A stretch of DNA of 64,000 nucleotides from Deltaproteobacteria bacterium (GTDB taxonomy: Bacteria > UBA10199 > GCA-002796325 > JACPFF01). Under the pieces are notes generated by a model, which worked only from the letters and a program-made list of their open reading frames with translations, ran no database searches and was not told the DNA's origin. Shown here piece by piece: positions 41,827 to 51,343 of the stretch. Made by a program: the position numbers and the translations under genes. How positions within the stretch are numbered: the first letter of the stretch is position 1; every line of letters starts with the position of its first letter. The stretch covers positions 142,457-206,456 of the forward strand of contig JACQUX010000024.1 of the NCBI GenBank assembly GCA_016210045.1, read 5' to 3'.

Positions 41827-43611
41827 TTACCACGCATAGCCTCCCTGTTGCAGGATGGTCTGCGCGATTTGTGACTTCGCTGCTCGCGTGTCGAACGGGA
41901 CGTGGGAGAGGAAGCGGGACAACGCCTTGTGGGTCGGCTTGTACTCCGCCGGCTTGGCCTCGCCGATATTCGTGAGCGTCTGGCGCGCCAAGACCTCCAA
42001 CTCCGGCAGCCGCGTCGCGAGATATGTCGACACCATTAAGGTAGGGATCGCGGCATTCGCCCCTTGTGTCGTCAGTCGGAGCACCCGCGCGAGTGCGGAA
42101 TCCGCTACATACGCGGCGATGATGATTTCCGCCAAATCCATCAGGACTTGCTGGCGCTCCTGCACTTCGGGACCGTATTTATTCACCGCGACGGCGCCGA
42201 CATAGATCGCCAATTTTTTCAGTTGATCGACTTGCATCTGCCAGACCGCAAGCGGCGCGCTGGCACCGACGGGTGGAAACCCGGTTCGCAACCAATCGAG
42301 GATCCGCTGAATCTCACCGAAAAAGTCGGGGCCGCCCTTCGCCATTCGCTTCAGTAACGTGCCGGGAATCAACAAACGATTGATCTCGTTGGTCCCTTCG
42401 AAGATGCGATTAATGCGCGAGTCGCGATACAGCCGCTCCGGCCGGTATTCCATCACGTAGCCGTATCCGCCGTGCATCTGGACTGCGGCATCGCAGATCG
42501 CATCGTACGCCTCGGAGCAGAAAACTTTGGCAATCGAGGCCTCGGCGTTCAATTCTTCCGTCATCCGCGCCTGCGCCGGGCCTGCGTTCGCCGCCGCATC
42601 GTCGATGGTGTCGAACAGCGCGTCGAGATCGCCCGCGTACCGATACACTAACGTCTCGGTCAGAAACGTCTGGATTGCACAATCCGCTAATAGCTGTTGC
42701 ATCGCCTCGAATGCCGCGAGCGGTTTCCCGAACTGCTGCCGCTCTTGAATGTATTGGACGATCAGCTTCAGCACGTACTTGCTCGCGCCTGCACAGCCGG
42801 CGCCTAATTTCCAGCGCCCGACATTCAACGTGTTGAACGCAATCTTGTGCCCTTTGCCGATCTCGCCGAGCAGATTTTCCGCCGGCACCTTCGCGTCTTG
42901 CAAGATCACCGATACCGTGGACGATCCGCGGATCCCCATTTTGTGCTCTTCCGGGCCATGCGAGACGCCGGGAAACGAGCGTTCCACCAGAAATGCCGAA
43001 AATTTTTCGCCATCCACTTTGGCAAATACAGTGAAGAGGTCGGCGAACGCCCCGTTGGTGATGAAGACTTTTTCTCCATTCAGCAGATAATATTTGCCGT
43101 CTTTCGAGAGCGTCGCGCGCGTGCGGGCCGCGAGAGCGTCGGATCCGGCATTCGCTTCGGTGAGCGCATAGGCCGCGAGCATTTCGCCGCTCGCCAGCTT
43201 CGGGAGATATTTTTGCTTCTGCGCCTCGCTGCCGTAATGCAGCAACGGCAATGTCCCGATCCCGGTGTGGCAAAGCAACGACACCACGAACGACCCCTGC
43301 CCCGTGGCTCCCTCGGCGACGGCCGTGGCCGCCACTTTGCCGAGTCCGAGTCCGCCGTAGACTTCGGGAATTTCGACCATCAGCAGTCCCAGCTCGCCCG
43401 CCTTTTTCAGCAACGTCGCCATGATGCCCGGCGTCTTGGCCTCAATTTCGGCCTCGCGCGGCAGCACTTCCCCTTCGCTGAAGTCTTGAATCGTCGTGCG
43501 CAGTTGTTGCAATTCCGGCGGTAAGTCTTCCGGAATGAACGTCCGCGCCGCGCCGACCGGCGTCAGCAGAAATTGACCCCCTTGGGTAGTGGTCGGTGTG
43601 GGTGCTGTCAT
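41827..43611 (-). CDS. Acyl-CoA dehydrogenase (long form)
   Basis: A 594-residue FAD flavoprotein. It has the ACAD N-terminal helical domain, the AYALTEANAGSDA motif near residue 150, EKVFITNGAFADLFTVFAK, and the catalytic-glutamate segment RIFEGTNEINR near residue 390. A C-terminal extension of about 200 residues follows, as in long acyl-CoA dehydrogenases. It oxidises acyl-CoA and passes electrons to EtfAB, encoded directly upstream with an ATGA overlap. The ATG at 43611 is chosen by that overlap; the reading frame is open further upstream without family similarity. Confidence 0.94.
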   Translation of the reverse strand: MTAPTPTTTQGGQFLLTPVGAARTFIPEDLPPELQQLRTTIQDFSEGEVLPREAEIEAKTPGIMATLLKKAGELGLLMVEIPEVYGGLGLGKVAATAVAEGATGQGSFVVSLLCHTGIGTLPLLHYGSEAQKQKYLPKLASGEMLAAYALTEANAGSDALAARTRATLSKDGKYYLLNGEKVFITNGAFADLFTVFAKVDGEKFSAFLVERSFPGVSHGPEEHKMGIRGSSTVSVILQDAKVPAENLLGEIGKGHKIAFNTLNVGRWKLGAGCAGASKYVLKLIVQYIQERQQFGKPLAAFEAMQQLLADCAIQTFLTETLVYRYAGDLDALFDTIDDAAANAGPAQARMTEELNAEASIAKVFCSEAYDAICDAAVQMHGGYGYVMEYRPERLYRDSRINRIFEGTNEINRLLIPGTLLKRMAKGGPDFFGEIQRILDWLRTGFPPVGASAPLAVWQMQVDQLKKLAIYVGAVAVNKYGPEVQERQQVLMDLAEIIIAAYVADSALARVLRLTTQGANAAIPTLMVSTYLATRLPELEVLARQTLTNIGEAKPAEYKPTHKALSRFLSHVPFDTRAAKSQIAQTILQQGGYAW

Positions 43612-44591
43612 GAGGCCGCCTTCACGCTGCGGATTTTTTCGGTGAGGACCGGGAGGATCTGAAACAGATCGCCGACAATCCCGAAATCCGCCTTCTGAAA
43701 GATGGGGGCATCCGGATCTTTGTTGATCGCGACGATATGCCGCGCCGTCTGCATCCCCGCCAAGTGTTGGATCGCACCTGAAATACCGCACGCAATATAT
43801 AAGGTGGGATTCACCGTCTTCCCGGTCTGCCCCACTTGATGCGCGTGTCCGATGTAGCCCGCGTCGACTGCGGCGCGCGACGCGCCGACACTCGCACCCA
43901 ACGACACCGCTAAATCACGAATGAATTTAAAATTCTCCGCGCTCCCCAACGCCCGCCCTCCCGCAACGATCGCCGCCGCCTCAGTAATGTCGATCTCACC
44001 ACGCTCTTCCGCCAACACCTCGCGGACTGTGGCGCGCAGACTCGGCAACTCCACCTTTTGCAACACCACTTCCGCTTGTCCGCTCCCCGCGGATGGTTGC
44101 CCGAACGCATTCGGACGCGCCACGGCCATTTGCGGCGTCCCACGGACAACAACATCGATCAGCGCTTTACCGGCATACACAGGATGGCGCGCCACGAGCC
44201 GCTCGTCGCGCCAATGCAGCGCGACACAATCGGGCACCAGGCCGGTGCGGAGTCGCATCGCGACGCGCGGCAGGCAATCGCGCCCCAACGGCGAAGCGCT
44301 CCCGAGGACGACAGCCGGCTGCACCGTTGCAATCACTGCACACAATGCCGTCGTAAAGCCGTCGCTGTTATAGTGCGTCGCCAGTTCCGGGGCATCGACC
44401 ACGACGACCCGCCGGACGCCGTATTGTCCCAACGTCCCGGCCGCCGCCGCACCCGCCGCACCGACGGCAACGGCGACGACGGAACCGCCCGACTCCTTCG
44501 CCAATGCCGCGGCCTTCGCCGCCAACTCGTACGAATAGCCTTTGAACGTGCCTTGCTCATGTTCCGCGATGATGAGAATGTCGTTGCCCAT
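43608..44591 (-). CDS. etfA: Electron transfer flavoprotein alpha subunit
   Basis: EtfA binds FAD and, with EtfB, carries electrons from acyl-CoA dehydrogenase towards the quinone pool. The FAD site is seen in VAGGRALGSAENFKFIRDLA, GASRAAVDAGYI..., GQTGKTVNPTLYIACGISGAIQHL and INKDPDAPIFQKADFGIVGD. A short insert reading GQPSAGSGQAE near residue 163 is encoded by a palindrome (TCCGC/GCGGA around 44080-44095), perhaps another in-frame repeat. It follows etfB by 21 bases. Confidence 0.95.
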   Translation of the reverse strand: MGNDILIIAEHEQGTFKGYSYELAAKAAALAKESGGSVVAVAVGAAGAAAAGTLGQYGVRRVVVVDAPELATHYNSDGFTTALCAVIATVQPAVVLGSASPLGRDCLPRVAMRLRTGLVPDCVALHWRDERLVARHPVYAGKALIDVVVRGTPQMAVARPNAFGQPSAGSGQAEVVLQKVELPSLRATVREVLAEERGEIDITEAAAIVAGGRALGSAENFKFIRDLAVSLGASVGASRAAVDAGYIGHAHQVGQTGKTVNPTLYIACGISGAIQHLAGMQTARHIVAINKDPDAPIFQKADFGIVGDLFQILPVLTEKIRSVKAAS

Positions 44592-44612
44592 AGTTCGTAT
44601 CCTTCTACATGA

Positions 44613-45386
44613 TTAAAACAGTTTGGCATCGTTGCGTAACCACGCAATCAGCTGATCCGCCGTCTCTTCCGCCGTACCGGTAATTTTCTTGCCCGCTTGG
44701 CGCTCCGGCGGCAGCATCGTTTCCACGATCTCCCATTGGGCCGATTCGCCCGCTAACAATTCCGCCGCGCTCTTTTCCACTACCGGCTTACTCTTCGCCT
44801 TCATGATCCCCGGCAGCGACGGATAGCGCGGCGCATTCAGCCCTTTGTCGCATCCCAACACCGCCGGCAATTGCACACCGATCACTTCTTTCACGCCGCC
44901 CGCCACCGGACGCCGCACCACCACGGATTTGCCGTCCGCCTCCAACGTGAGCGTATCGATCACGGAGACCATCGGCCATCCGAGCCGCTCCGCCACGCCT
45001 TGGATCACTTGGCCGGCGTCGTCGTCCATCGCCTGCTTCCCGCCGAGCACCAAATCGCACCCTTCGCCCTGCACCGCTGCGGCCAACGCAATCGCCGCGG
45101 TATATGGATCCATCGACACACCGTCCGTGTTGATCCGCACCGCGCGATCGGCGCCCATCGCCAACGCGGTCCGCAACGCATCGACAACCCGCGCCGGGCC
45201 GGCAGCGAAGACCACCACTTCGGCCTGCGCTGCTTGTTTCAATTGCAGCGCCGCCTCGATCGCAAATTCGTCGTATGGATTCACGACCCATTTGATCCCG
45301 GATTCATCGATTCCCTTGCCGCCGGCCGCCAATTTGATCCGCGTCTCGGTGTCAGGGACCTGCTTGATCAACACGCCGATTTTCAT
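44613..45386 (-). CDS. etfB: Electron transfer flavoprotein beta subunit
   Basis: The 257-residue protein has the EtfB start MKIGVLIKQVPDTETRI, the signature NPYDEFAIEAALQLK, and VLGGKQAMDDDAGQVIQGVAERLGWP near residue 115. It binds AMP and pairs with EtfA. It is first in the etfBA-acd unit, 26 bases after the phosphodiesterase-like gene. No EtfQO gene is in the window. Confidence 0.95.
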   Translation of the reverse strand: MKIGVLIKQVPDTETRIKLAAGGKGIDESGIKWVVNPYDEFAIEAALQLKQAAQAEVVVFAAGPARVVDALRTALAMGADRAVRINTDGVSMDPYTAAIALAAAVQGEGCDLVLGGKQAMDDDAGQVIQGVAERLGWPMVSVIDTLTLEADGKSVVVRRPVAGGVKEVIGVQLPAVLGCDKGLNAPRYPSLPGIMKAKSKPVVEKSAAELLAGESAQWEIVETMLPPERQAGKKITGTAEETADQLIAWLRNDAKLF

Positions 45387-45412
45387 ATCACACTCCTTGC
45401 ATCATAAACGGT

Positions 45413-46816
45413 TCATATCCGCGCAATGCCATCGATCCCGTCCGGCACTTGCCGGCCGAGGAGTTGCAACATAGTCGGGAACACATCGACTGTCCGCAGC
45501 GGGATATCTTGCAGCGGATGGCTGCACAACACCGGCACCACCATGTGATCGCGATGCAGCGAGCCGTGCGATCCATGATGCTCCGGTTCCTCGTGGGCCA
45601 ACCGCAAATCATACCCCGGCCGCGCGGTGAGCAACACATCGCCGGTGCGCGGACTCTTAAACAAATGCGCCAATTGATACGGCCCGTCAGGATAACGTCC
45701 GTCGATGAGTTGTTGCAGACTCTCTTCGCGGTGCAGCAACAAGTCCGGCGCCCCGACCCGTAATGGATCGCCACGCCGTGCTTGATAATGGATATGCGCT
45801 CCGCGTTCCGTCAAGATCGCCTCTTCGGTGCGCCGCCGCACTACCACGCGCCCATCCCGCGACCGCGCGATCAGCAAATCGATCGCCGGTTCTTCGAGCA
45901 AGTCCTCGAACATCCCGCGCGTGGTCTCTTGCAGATATTCGTAATCGACTGGCGCGGCCCATCCGTCGCGGTGGCGAAAATAGAGATGCGTCATTCCATT
46001 GCCGGACATCATGTTGGCCACCGTACACCCACGTCGTGGCACGCTCGGAAAATAGAGCGGCCGTTGGTGATGCTGCGCCAAGAACGTATTGACACAATAA
46101 TGATGATCGGTCGCCGACAGTCCGTGATCGCTCACGATCCACCACAGCGTCTCCGCCAACCGCCCCGTCCGCTGCAGTCGCTGCGCCGCCGCCCCCACCG
46201 CGTCGTCGAGCACGCGATAGCGGGCGCGCGCGGGCGCTCCGAGCGGATCGTCGAGATGCGAATATTCGTCGATCCCGATCATCACGGCAAAGCAGAATTG
46301 AAAATCTTCCGCCATGACCCGAGTCAGTTTCTCGCGTGCGACATCGTCGATGAAGGCCCAGCGATCCGTGAGATGCGCGTAATACCAATACCAGAGGCGG
46401 ATGATCGTGGTGAGATTATGGCGCCAATGAATACCGCGATGCACGGCGCTGAAAATGTTGTAGCTCCGCGGCAACAGATCGAAGATGGTCTGGACCCGCG
46501 GTGTGATATCGGCGTTGATCTTGTACGAGCTGAGGCTACAATAACTGCGCAGTCCGCGCAATCCACCGGAGCGATACTGCGTCTTGTCCATCCAGCGGAT
46601 TCCCGGAACGTTGCACGTGCCGGGCAAGCAGCCAGTCAGAAACGGCATATACGCAGGCCCGGTCGTGGAAGGGAAAGACGTGACCCCACGCCGATAACAA
46701 CCCGGCTCCACGATATAGCGTGCGATGTGCGGCAACTCACCCGCCCGCAACAACGCCTCGAACACGTCGGGACGCGCGCCATCGGCCAAGATCATGACAC
46801 AGCGGGAATAGGTCAT
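45413..46816 (-). CDS. Alkaline phosphatase superfamily protein (type I phosphodiesterase/nucleotide pyrophosphatase-like)
   Basis: The 467-residue protein has the superfamily metal and nucleophile pattern: VMILADGARPDVFEAL near the start, the catalytic threonine region SFPSTTGPAYMPFLTG, MIGIDEYSHL (Asp/His pair), IVSDHGLSAT, and a late LHRDHMVVPVLC histidine region. The substrate is unknown; phosphodiesters or phosphonolipids are possible. No signal peptide is seen. It lies between mlaC (7-base gap) and etfB, so a lipid-related role is conceivable. ATG 46816 is chosen; a longer start runs into mlaC. Confidence 0.82.
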   Translation of the reverse strand: MTYSRCVMILADGARPDVFEALLRAGELPHIARYIVEPGCYRRGVTSFPSTTGPAYMPFLTGCLPGTCNVPGIRWMDKTQYRSGGLRGLRSYCSLSSYKINADITPRVQTIFDLLPRSYNIFSAVHRGIHWRHNLTTIIRLWYWYYAHLTDRWAFIDDVAREKLTRVMAEDFQFCFAVMIGIDEYSHLDDPLGAPARARYRVLDDAVGAAAQRLQRTGRLAETLWWIVSDHGLSATDHHYCVNTFLAQHHQRPLYFPSVPRRGCTVANMMSGNGMTHLYFRHRDGWAAPVDYEYLQETTRGMFEDLLEEPAIDLLIARSRDGRVVVRRRTEEAILTERGAHIHYQARRGDPLRVGAPDLLLHREESLQQLIDGRYPDGPYQLAHLFKSPRTGDVLLTARPGYDLRLAHEEPEHHGSHGSLHRDHMVVPVLCSHPLQDIPLRTVDVFPTMLQLLGRQVPDGIDGIARI

Positions 46817-46823
46817 AGCAGGC

Positions 46824-47582
46824 TCATGGCGTCGCCGCCGTGGCATCGTCTTGCGCGGCTTGGCGCCGGATCTCCGCCAATTTCTTTTCCATCCGACTCG
46901 TCAGTTCCGGATAGCCATGCTTCTCGATGATGTTCGTAAATTGATACGTGTAGTTTTCCACTAGACTCGAATCGTCCACGATCACGTCGTAGATCTTCCA
47001 GATTCCTTTGTTGCGACGGAGTTTGTAATTGAGGTTCACGATCACATCGTGTGACGGCACCGCGACCCGTGTCTTGACCAAGACTTGCTCCCGACCCCCA
47101 TTCAACGCCTTCTCCCCGAGATAGCGGATTTGGTAGACGCGATTCCCTTTGCCCTTTTTCTGCCCCTGCTCTTTCGACAAAATCGCCTTCTCTTCCATCA
47201 GCGAGGTCATCAGATCGACCAAGTGATCTTGCTCCGTCTGCGAACGCCCTTGCCAGTGAGAACCGAGAGAAATGCGACAGAGCTCCCGAATGTCGAAAAT
47301 CCCGTACAACACACGGCGCTTGAGCAAGCGATTGAAGGCCAGATCCACTTCCGTCAAATGTTCGCCAGTGCGATATTCGTCGAGCGTGCGGTCCAAGTCT
47401 TGAATCGCCTGCGTCGGGGTAAACGTGGCCTTCGCCGCGTTGGCGACGAACATTTGGACCCACGGCACGACGCGTGCGCCCCACGCCGTTTGCGCCCACA
47501 CCGGATTGACCGACAGCACGACCAACACGCCGAGCAGTCCGCCCACACCGCGCCGTCTGCTCCACCCCGTTTGTTTATTCAT
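46824..47582 (-). CDS. mlaC: MlaC/Ttg2D family periplasmic phospholipid-binding protein
   Basis: MlaC shuttles phospholipids across the periplasm. After a signal peptide (residues about 12-32, ending NPVWAQT), the 252-residue protein shows the family pattern: FDIRELCRISLGSHWQGRSQTEQDHLVDLM, a central lipid-binding sheet, and WKIYDVIVDDSSLVENYTYQFTNIIEKHG. No MCE-domain or permease gene is adjacent; instead it overlaps tolC by 8 bases. The start at 47582 fits the signal peptide; earlier in-frame codons overlap tolC. Confidence 0.9.
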   Translation of the reverse strand: MNKQTGWSRRRGVGGLLGVLVVLSVNPVWAQTAWGARVVPWVQMFVANAAKATFTPTQAIQDLDRTLDEYRTGEHLTEVDLAFNRLLKRRVLYGIFDIRELCRISLGSHWQGRSQTEQDHLVDLMTSLMEEKAILSKEQGQKKGKGNRVYQIRYLGEKALNGGREQVLVKTRVAVPSHDVIVNLNYKLRRNKGIWKIYDVIVDDSSLVENYTYQFTNIIEKHGYPELTSRMEKKLAEIRRQAAQDDATAATP

Positions 47583-49173
47583 CCTGCCCCCTTTGTCCCG
47601 TGTAGGGGACGGCCCCGATCTTCTCATCCAATTTTGCGAGGGCACTGTTGTATTGAAAGACGGACTCAAAATATTGCCCTTTTGCCTGCAACATCGCCTG
47701 CAGCGCATCCGTGTATTCGTTTTTCTCGCCCACTCCCAGATCCATATTACTCTTCGTCAAGAACACCCAACGCTGCGCCACTTCCACCACTTCCTTGCCA
47801 CGCGTGATTTGCTCCCGCCACCGCCGCGCCTCGCCGTACGCCTCGCGCACTTCCAGGCCGATCCCGTCCCGCGCCAGCATCCGCTCCAGCGACGCCTTGT
47901 AGTATTCATGCTGCTTTTTCCGCATCCGCGCAAAATCACCGTGCGGATCAAAACGCCCTTTCAACTGCAACCCGAAGCCGGCGCGGGTGTAATGAAACGG
48001 ATTGGTAAAATTGTCGGTACTCGTCAGCCCGGAGACATCGGCAATAGTCCGCCCCGCCTCGAAAAACCCACCGACTCCGACTTCGGGAAGGGGTTTGCGC
48101 CGTTCCAACGCATAACTCAACCGCTTCGCCTCCACGCCAATCTCGACCAGCTGCGCGTCGGGCCGATGCGCCAGAGCTTCGGCCACATACGATTCCAATG
48201 AGCCCAACTGCCCCCGCGCCACCCGTAATTGCCGATGCGCGAGACCGATCCGTTCGCCCGATTCGAGGCCGATCTGAATCCGCAACCCCTCGATCGCCAA
48301 ATCCCGCCGCTGCAGCGCCTCCGCCAACCGTTTTTCCAATTCGGCCCGAAAGTACTGCAGCCGGAGTTTATCGATCGGTGACAACCGCGGCGCCGTGCGC
48401 GCCGGCACTGGAGCCGCAGCGGCATCCAACGCGTCCCCAGGGTCGGGAGTTCCCGTCCGTTCGCTGACTCCGTCTGGCGGATGATTGACTCCGTCCGCCG
48501 GCGCGGGCGGGGTAGAAAACGCCTGTTCTGCCTCACGTTCCGCCGCTGTCAGCTCATCCGTAATGCGGCCGATTGCGTCGCGGAGCAGTCCCGAGATCTC
48601 TTCGCCGAGCTGGACTCCATAGTAGAGCTGCCGCGTCTTGGCAACCGCGCCGACCCGTTCCTTTTCCTGCTCCTGAACCGCCGCGTGCGCCCCTTGCCGC
48701 GCCAATTGCTGAAGTAACGTCAGCTTCCCAAATCCGGTCAGCGGAATCGCCATCCCGACCCGCGCGGAATGGAACCAAGTGATATTCCCCTTCACAAACG
48801 CACTCAACGCATCGCTGGCGTCGTTCGGCACCGGCGCCGTCCGATATTCGTACTCGAAGATCGGCCAAAATCGCGCATCCGCTTCCTCCTGCTGCGCCTT
48901 CGCCGCCCCAATCGCATAATCCCCCGCCCGTACTTTCTTATTATGTTGCTCCGTCCGCCGAATACACTCCCCCAGCGTCAGACGGAGTACCCGCCGCGCA
49001 GCCGTCGGAACCTTCGTGACATGCGTCACCGCAGACGTGACATGCGTCACCGCAGACGGAGTCCGCAGCAACCGCGCCCGAATCCGATCGAGGAAGCCGC
49101 GCTCCGTCTCCCCCGCGTGCGCCGCCCCAACAACCACTGCGAGCAGCCAAATCCATAGCCATTTTCGCCACAT
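47575..49173 (-). CDS. TolC family outer-membrane efflux protein
   Basis: A signal peptide ends at GAAHAGET. The 532-residue protein has two halves of long helices typical of TolC (LTLGECIRRTEQHNKKVR near residue 65, ARVGMAIPLTGFGK, and in the second half LGVGEKNEYTDALQAMLQAKGQYFESVFQYNSALAKL). A low-complexity Pro/Asp/Gly loop near residue 230 contains a 21-base direct repeat with GACTCCGTC (48466-48501), and VTHVTSAVTHVTK near residue 40 comes from another small direct repeat. These look like insertions in surface or hinge loops. It is coupled to mlaC. Confidence 0.88.
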   Translation of the reverse strand: MWRKWLWIWLLAVVVGAAHAGETERGFLDRIRARLLRTPSAVTHVTSAVTHVTKVPTAARRVLRLTLGECIRRTEQHNKKVRAGDYAIGAAKAQQEEADARFWPIFEYEYRTAPVPNDASDALSAFVKGNITWFHSARVGMAIPLTGFGKLTLLQQLARQGAHAAVQEQEKERVGAVAKTRQLYYGVQLGEEISGLLRDAIGRITDELTAAEREAEQAFSTPPAPADGVNHPPDGVSERTGTPDPGDALDAAAAPVPARTAPRLSPIDKLRLQYFRAELEKRLAEALQRRDLAIEGLRIQIGLESGERIGLAHRQLRVARGQLGSLESYVAEALAHRPDAQLVEIGVEAKRLSYALERRKPLPEVGVGGFFEAGRTIADVSGLTSTDNFTNPFHYTRAGFGLQLKGRFDPHGDFARMRKKQHEYYKASLERMLARDGIGLEVREAYGEARRWREQITRGKEVVEVAQRWVFLTKSNMDLGVGEKNEYTDALQAMLQAKGQYFESVFQYNSALAKLDEKIGAVPYTGQRGQDE

Positions 49174-49401
49174 GACGGACGGCGGATAGCAGAGGGCACC
49201 CAGCCACGCAACGGTTTGTTCGTGACTCCGTCTGGGTAGCCGTATTTGTCTGGAAGATGCCAACGGCGACAACAGCGCCGAGAAGGTGTGGTTTCAGTAT
49301 TGGACCATAACGTCCCCATCACCCGTGCACCCCGCCACTCCGGAACAGTCCGCCGCGGTTGGCGTGCTTTTTGGCCATGTCTCAGCGATCCCAGAGGCTG
49401 A

Positions 49402-50145
49402 TCACCCCGGATCATCCATTGTGTAGGTGATTTGGGTGACGGCGAAGCTGCCGGCTTCAGCACTGAAGGTGAAGACCATTTCGCCCGCGGCGTCCCCTTG
49501 AATGGCAAAGGTGTGTGCGCGTGGATCTATGGCAGGCTGCTGGACTTCCGAAAGCAGCGCGACAGTCAATTTGGGGATATCCATCGCTATCGTCTTCGAT
49601 TGCGTGCGGGGCCGGCATCCTTCTTCCCAGCCATGCCCATCAAGTGTCAAAGTGATCGCAAACGGCTGATCGATGGCTGTGGGCAGATTGAGCTTGGCCT
49701 GCCCCTTTGACCCGCCTTCACAACGGTCGCTGCCTTTGTACGAAAAAGTAAAACCGTTGGCGCTGATGAAAGAGGCAAGCGGCAATTTTTTTTGCAACGC
49801 GGAATACAAGCCGGCAATCCGCTGAAAAAAAGGGTCGGCAGCCGAGATGCCCAGGTCGTGATCGGAGAGGTACGATGTGAAAAGCCAGCCATTCTTGTCA
49901 TTCCATTGGACATGTCGACGTTTGCCCAGCGTTCCGTCGGTCGCCGGATTAGAGACCGGCGGATCGGCCAAAAGCTGGACCTTCGAGTTGTACGGCACAA
50001 GGGCCACGATCGCCGCATCCTTCGTTGGCGCGGCTCGCAGATTTACGCCGGTGATGGCATTCGTCCAACCGACGGCATTGACGGCAAGGGCGGAGGATGA
50101 CCAGATAATGAGACTGCACATGAGTAGCGCTGTCTGCGGCAACAT
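49402..50145 (-). CDS. Periplasmic protein with bacterial SH3 domain
   Basis: A signal peptide (ending SSALAVNA) is followed by an SH3_3-like domain: GVNLRAAPTKDAAIVALVPYNSKVQLL and NGWLFTSYLSD, residues about 30-95. A second domain of about 130 residues is of unknown type. SH3_3 domains often bind peptidoglycan peptides. The start is fixed by AGGAGG six bases upstream. A 228-base gap to tolC contains one copy of the CTCCGTCTG motif (49226-49234). Confidence 0.8.
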   Translation of the reverse strand: MLPQTALLMCSLIIWSSSALAVNAVGWTNAITGVNLRAAPTKDAAIVALVPYNSKVQLLADPPVSNPATDGTLGKRRHVQWNDKNGWLFTSYLSDHDLGISAADPFFQRIAGLYSALQKKLPLASFISANGFTFSYKGSDRCEGGSKGQAKLNLPTAIDQPFAITLTLDGHGWEEGCRPRTQSKTIAMDIPKLTVALLSEVQQPAIDPRAHTFAIQGDAAGEMVFTFSAEAGSFAVTQITYTMDDPG

Positions 50146-50530
50146 AAGAATCCTCCTCTGCTAGGGCACACCGTGTGCGACCGTTGCGCGGGCGCTTTAT
50201 GCCGTGTCTGTCGTGTCTACGTCAATCTGACAGGTTCATGGCCCAGTGAAAATGTCGGGGTTGGTGAATGCACCGAACGCCGCCGTGACGACGACGTTCG
50301 CGTATCCGCTGTAGCTCCGCGGCGCTGGCCCGCGGCTTAAGACACCCCACGGGCGACTCCTGCTCGTTGGCCATCCCTATGCTGAACGTCTCGCGATCAT
50401 GCCGGACGGAGTCCAATGATCGAACGCTCGCGTACGAAAATCGAACACCGGCAAGGCACAATTTCAAGCTATGTACTGCAGCCAGAGCGATCACGATCAT
50501 TGGCATGCCATGTGAATAGGATCTACCTTC
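50146..50530. other. Gap without a convincing gene before the RAYT-like transposase
   Basis: 385 bases. It holds a 13-base palindrome GCACACCGTGTGC near 50165, a GGACGGAGTCC motif near 50404, and on the minus strand (50222-50385) a short open stretch ending ...CIHQPRHFHWAMNLSD that might be a gene remnant but has no start or family. The rest shows nothing I can name. Confidence 0.5.
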
Positions 50531-51250
50531 GTGGCGACGTATCCTCGGTATACGCTTATCTGGGATGGCTGCACGGTCCACGTCACGTGGCAATGTCATA
50601 ATCTTGCCTGGCTGCTCCAAGAGGATTGGGCAAAGCAGCGGTATTATGACCTGCTCTACAAGTATAAAGAACGCTACGAAGTCGTTATTCATTCGTACGA
50701 CTTCATGAGCAATCATCCGCATTTCACTGCTTCCCTTCAGGGGAGCAAAGAGAATTTTTCAGCCTTTCTGCGTATCGTGAACAGCCAATTTGCACGCTTC
50801 ATCAATCGGCGCCTGCAGCGCCGTGGGCAAGTATGCATGGATCGCTTCAAGTCACCCGTGATCCAGGACGACGCGACTCATCTGCACGTCATGACCTATG
50901 GCAACCTCAATCCAGTGCGTGCCGGCATCACGGACCATCCACGACACTATCGATGGACGTCGTATCATTATTATGCCGACGGCAGAGCAGATCCATTAAT
51001 CACCCCAGCGCCGGCTTATCTGGCGCTTGGGCCGACCTCTCACGTACGGCAATTTGTTTATCGGCAGATGATTGATGAGATCCTCGCGCATGAGGCTATG
51101 ATCAAGCGATCATATTCATCGTGCCCCTTTCTGGGCAATCCGACGTGGGTGCTGGAACGCCATGCAGACCTGCGCCGCTACCGCCTTGCCAAAACTGCCG
51201 CGTGTCAACGCCGTCAGCGCCGGCTCGCGCAAACCCTTGCTCCACCTTAA
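50531..51250 (+). CDS. REP-associated tyrosine transposase-like (Y1/HUH) protein
   Basis: The 239-residue protein matches the Y1 transposase fold of RAYT proteins. The HUH-type motif is in FMSNHPHFTASL (His-Pro-His), and the catalytic tyrosine region is MTYGNLNPVRAGI, the equivalent of the YIxLNPVRAG motif. The start is GTG 50531. RAYTs act on short palindromic REP sequences and are usually single-copy domesticated genes. Several palindromic repeat families occur in this window; which of them, if any, this protein recognises cannot be told. No terminal repeats of an IS200 element are evident, so it seems not to be a mobile IS. Confidence 0.88.
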   Translation: MATYPRYTLIWDGCTVHVTWQCHNLAWLLQEDWAKQRYYDLLYKYKERYEVVIHSYDFMSNHPHFTASLQGSKENFSAFLRIVNSQFARFINRRLQRRGQVCMDRFKSPVIQDDATHLHVMTYGNLNPVRAGITDHPRHYRWTSYHYYADGRADPLITPAPAYLALGPTSHVRQFVYRQMIDEILAHEAMIKRSYSSCPFLGNPTWVLERHADLRRYRLAKTAACQRRQRRLAQTLAPP

Positions 51251-51343
51251 CAGCGACCACCCCGCTTAACCTGGATAGAGTCTCATTCCGCCCCAAGGGC
51301 TGAGGCTTGACACACATGTAGTGGACGGGCAAAAGCGCGCCGT

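Noticed and set aside
41780..41838. Inverted ATGCGTGGT/ACCACGCAT repeat between the acyl-CoA dehydrogenase end and the large surface-protein gene
   Set aside because: One arm is the coding end of the dehydrogenase; the 9-bp arms are about 40 bases apart and no other support for an operator or terminator was seen.
50222..50385. Possible gene remnant on the minus strand before the RAYT gene
   Set aside because: The stretch is short, without a start codon in context or a recognised family; mentioned only in the gap description.
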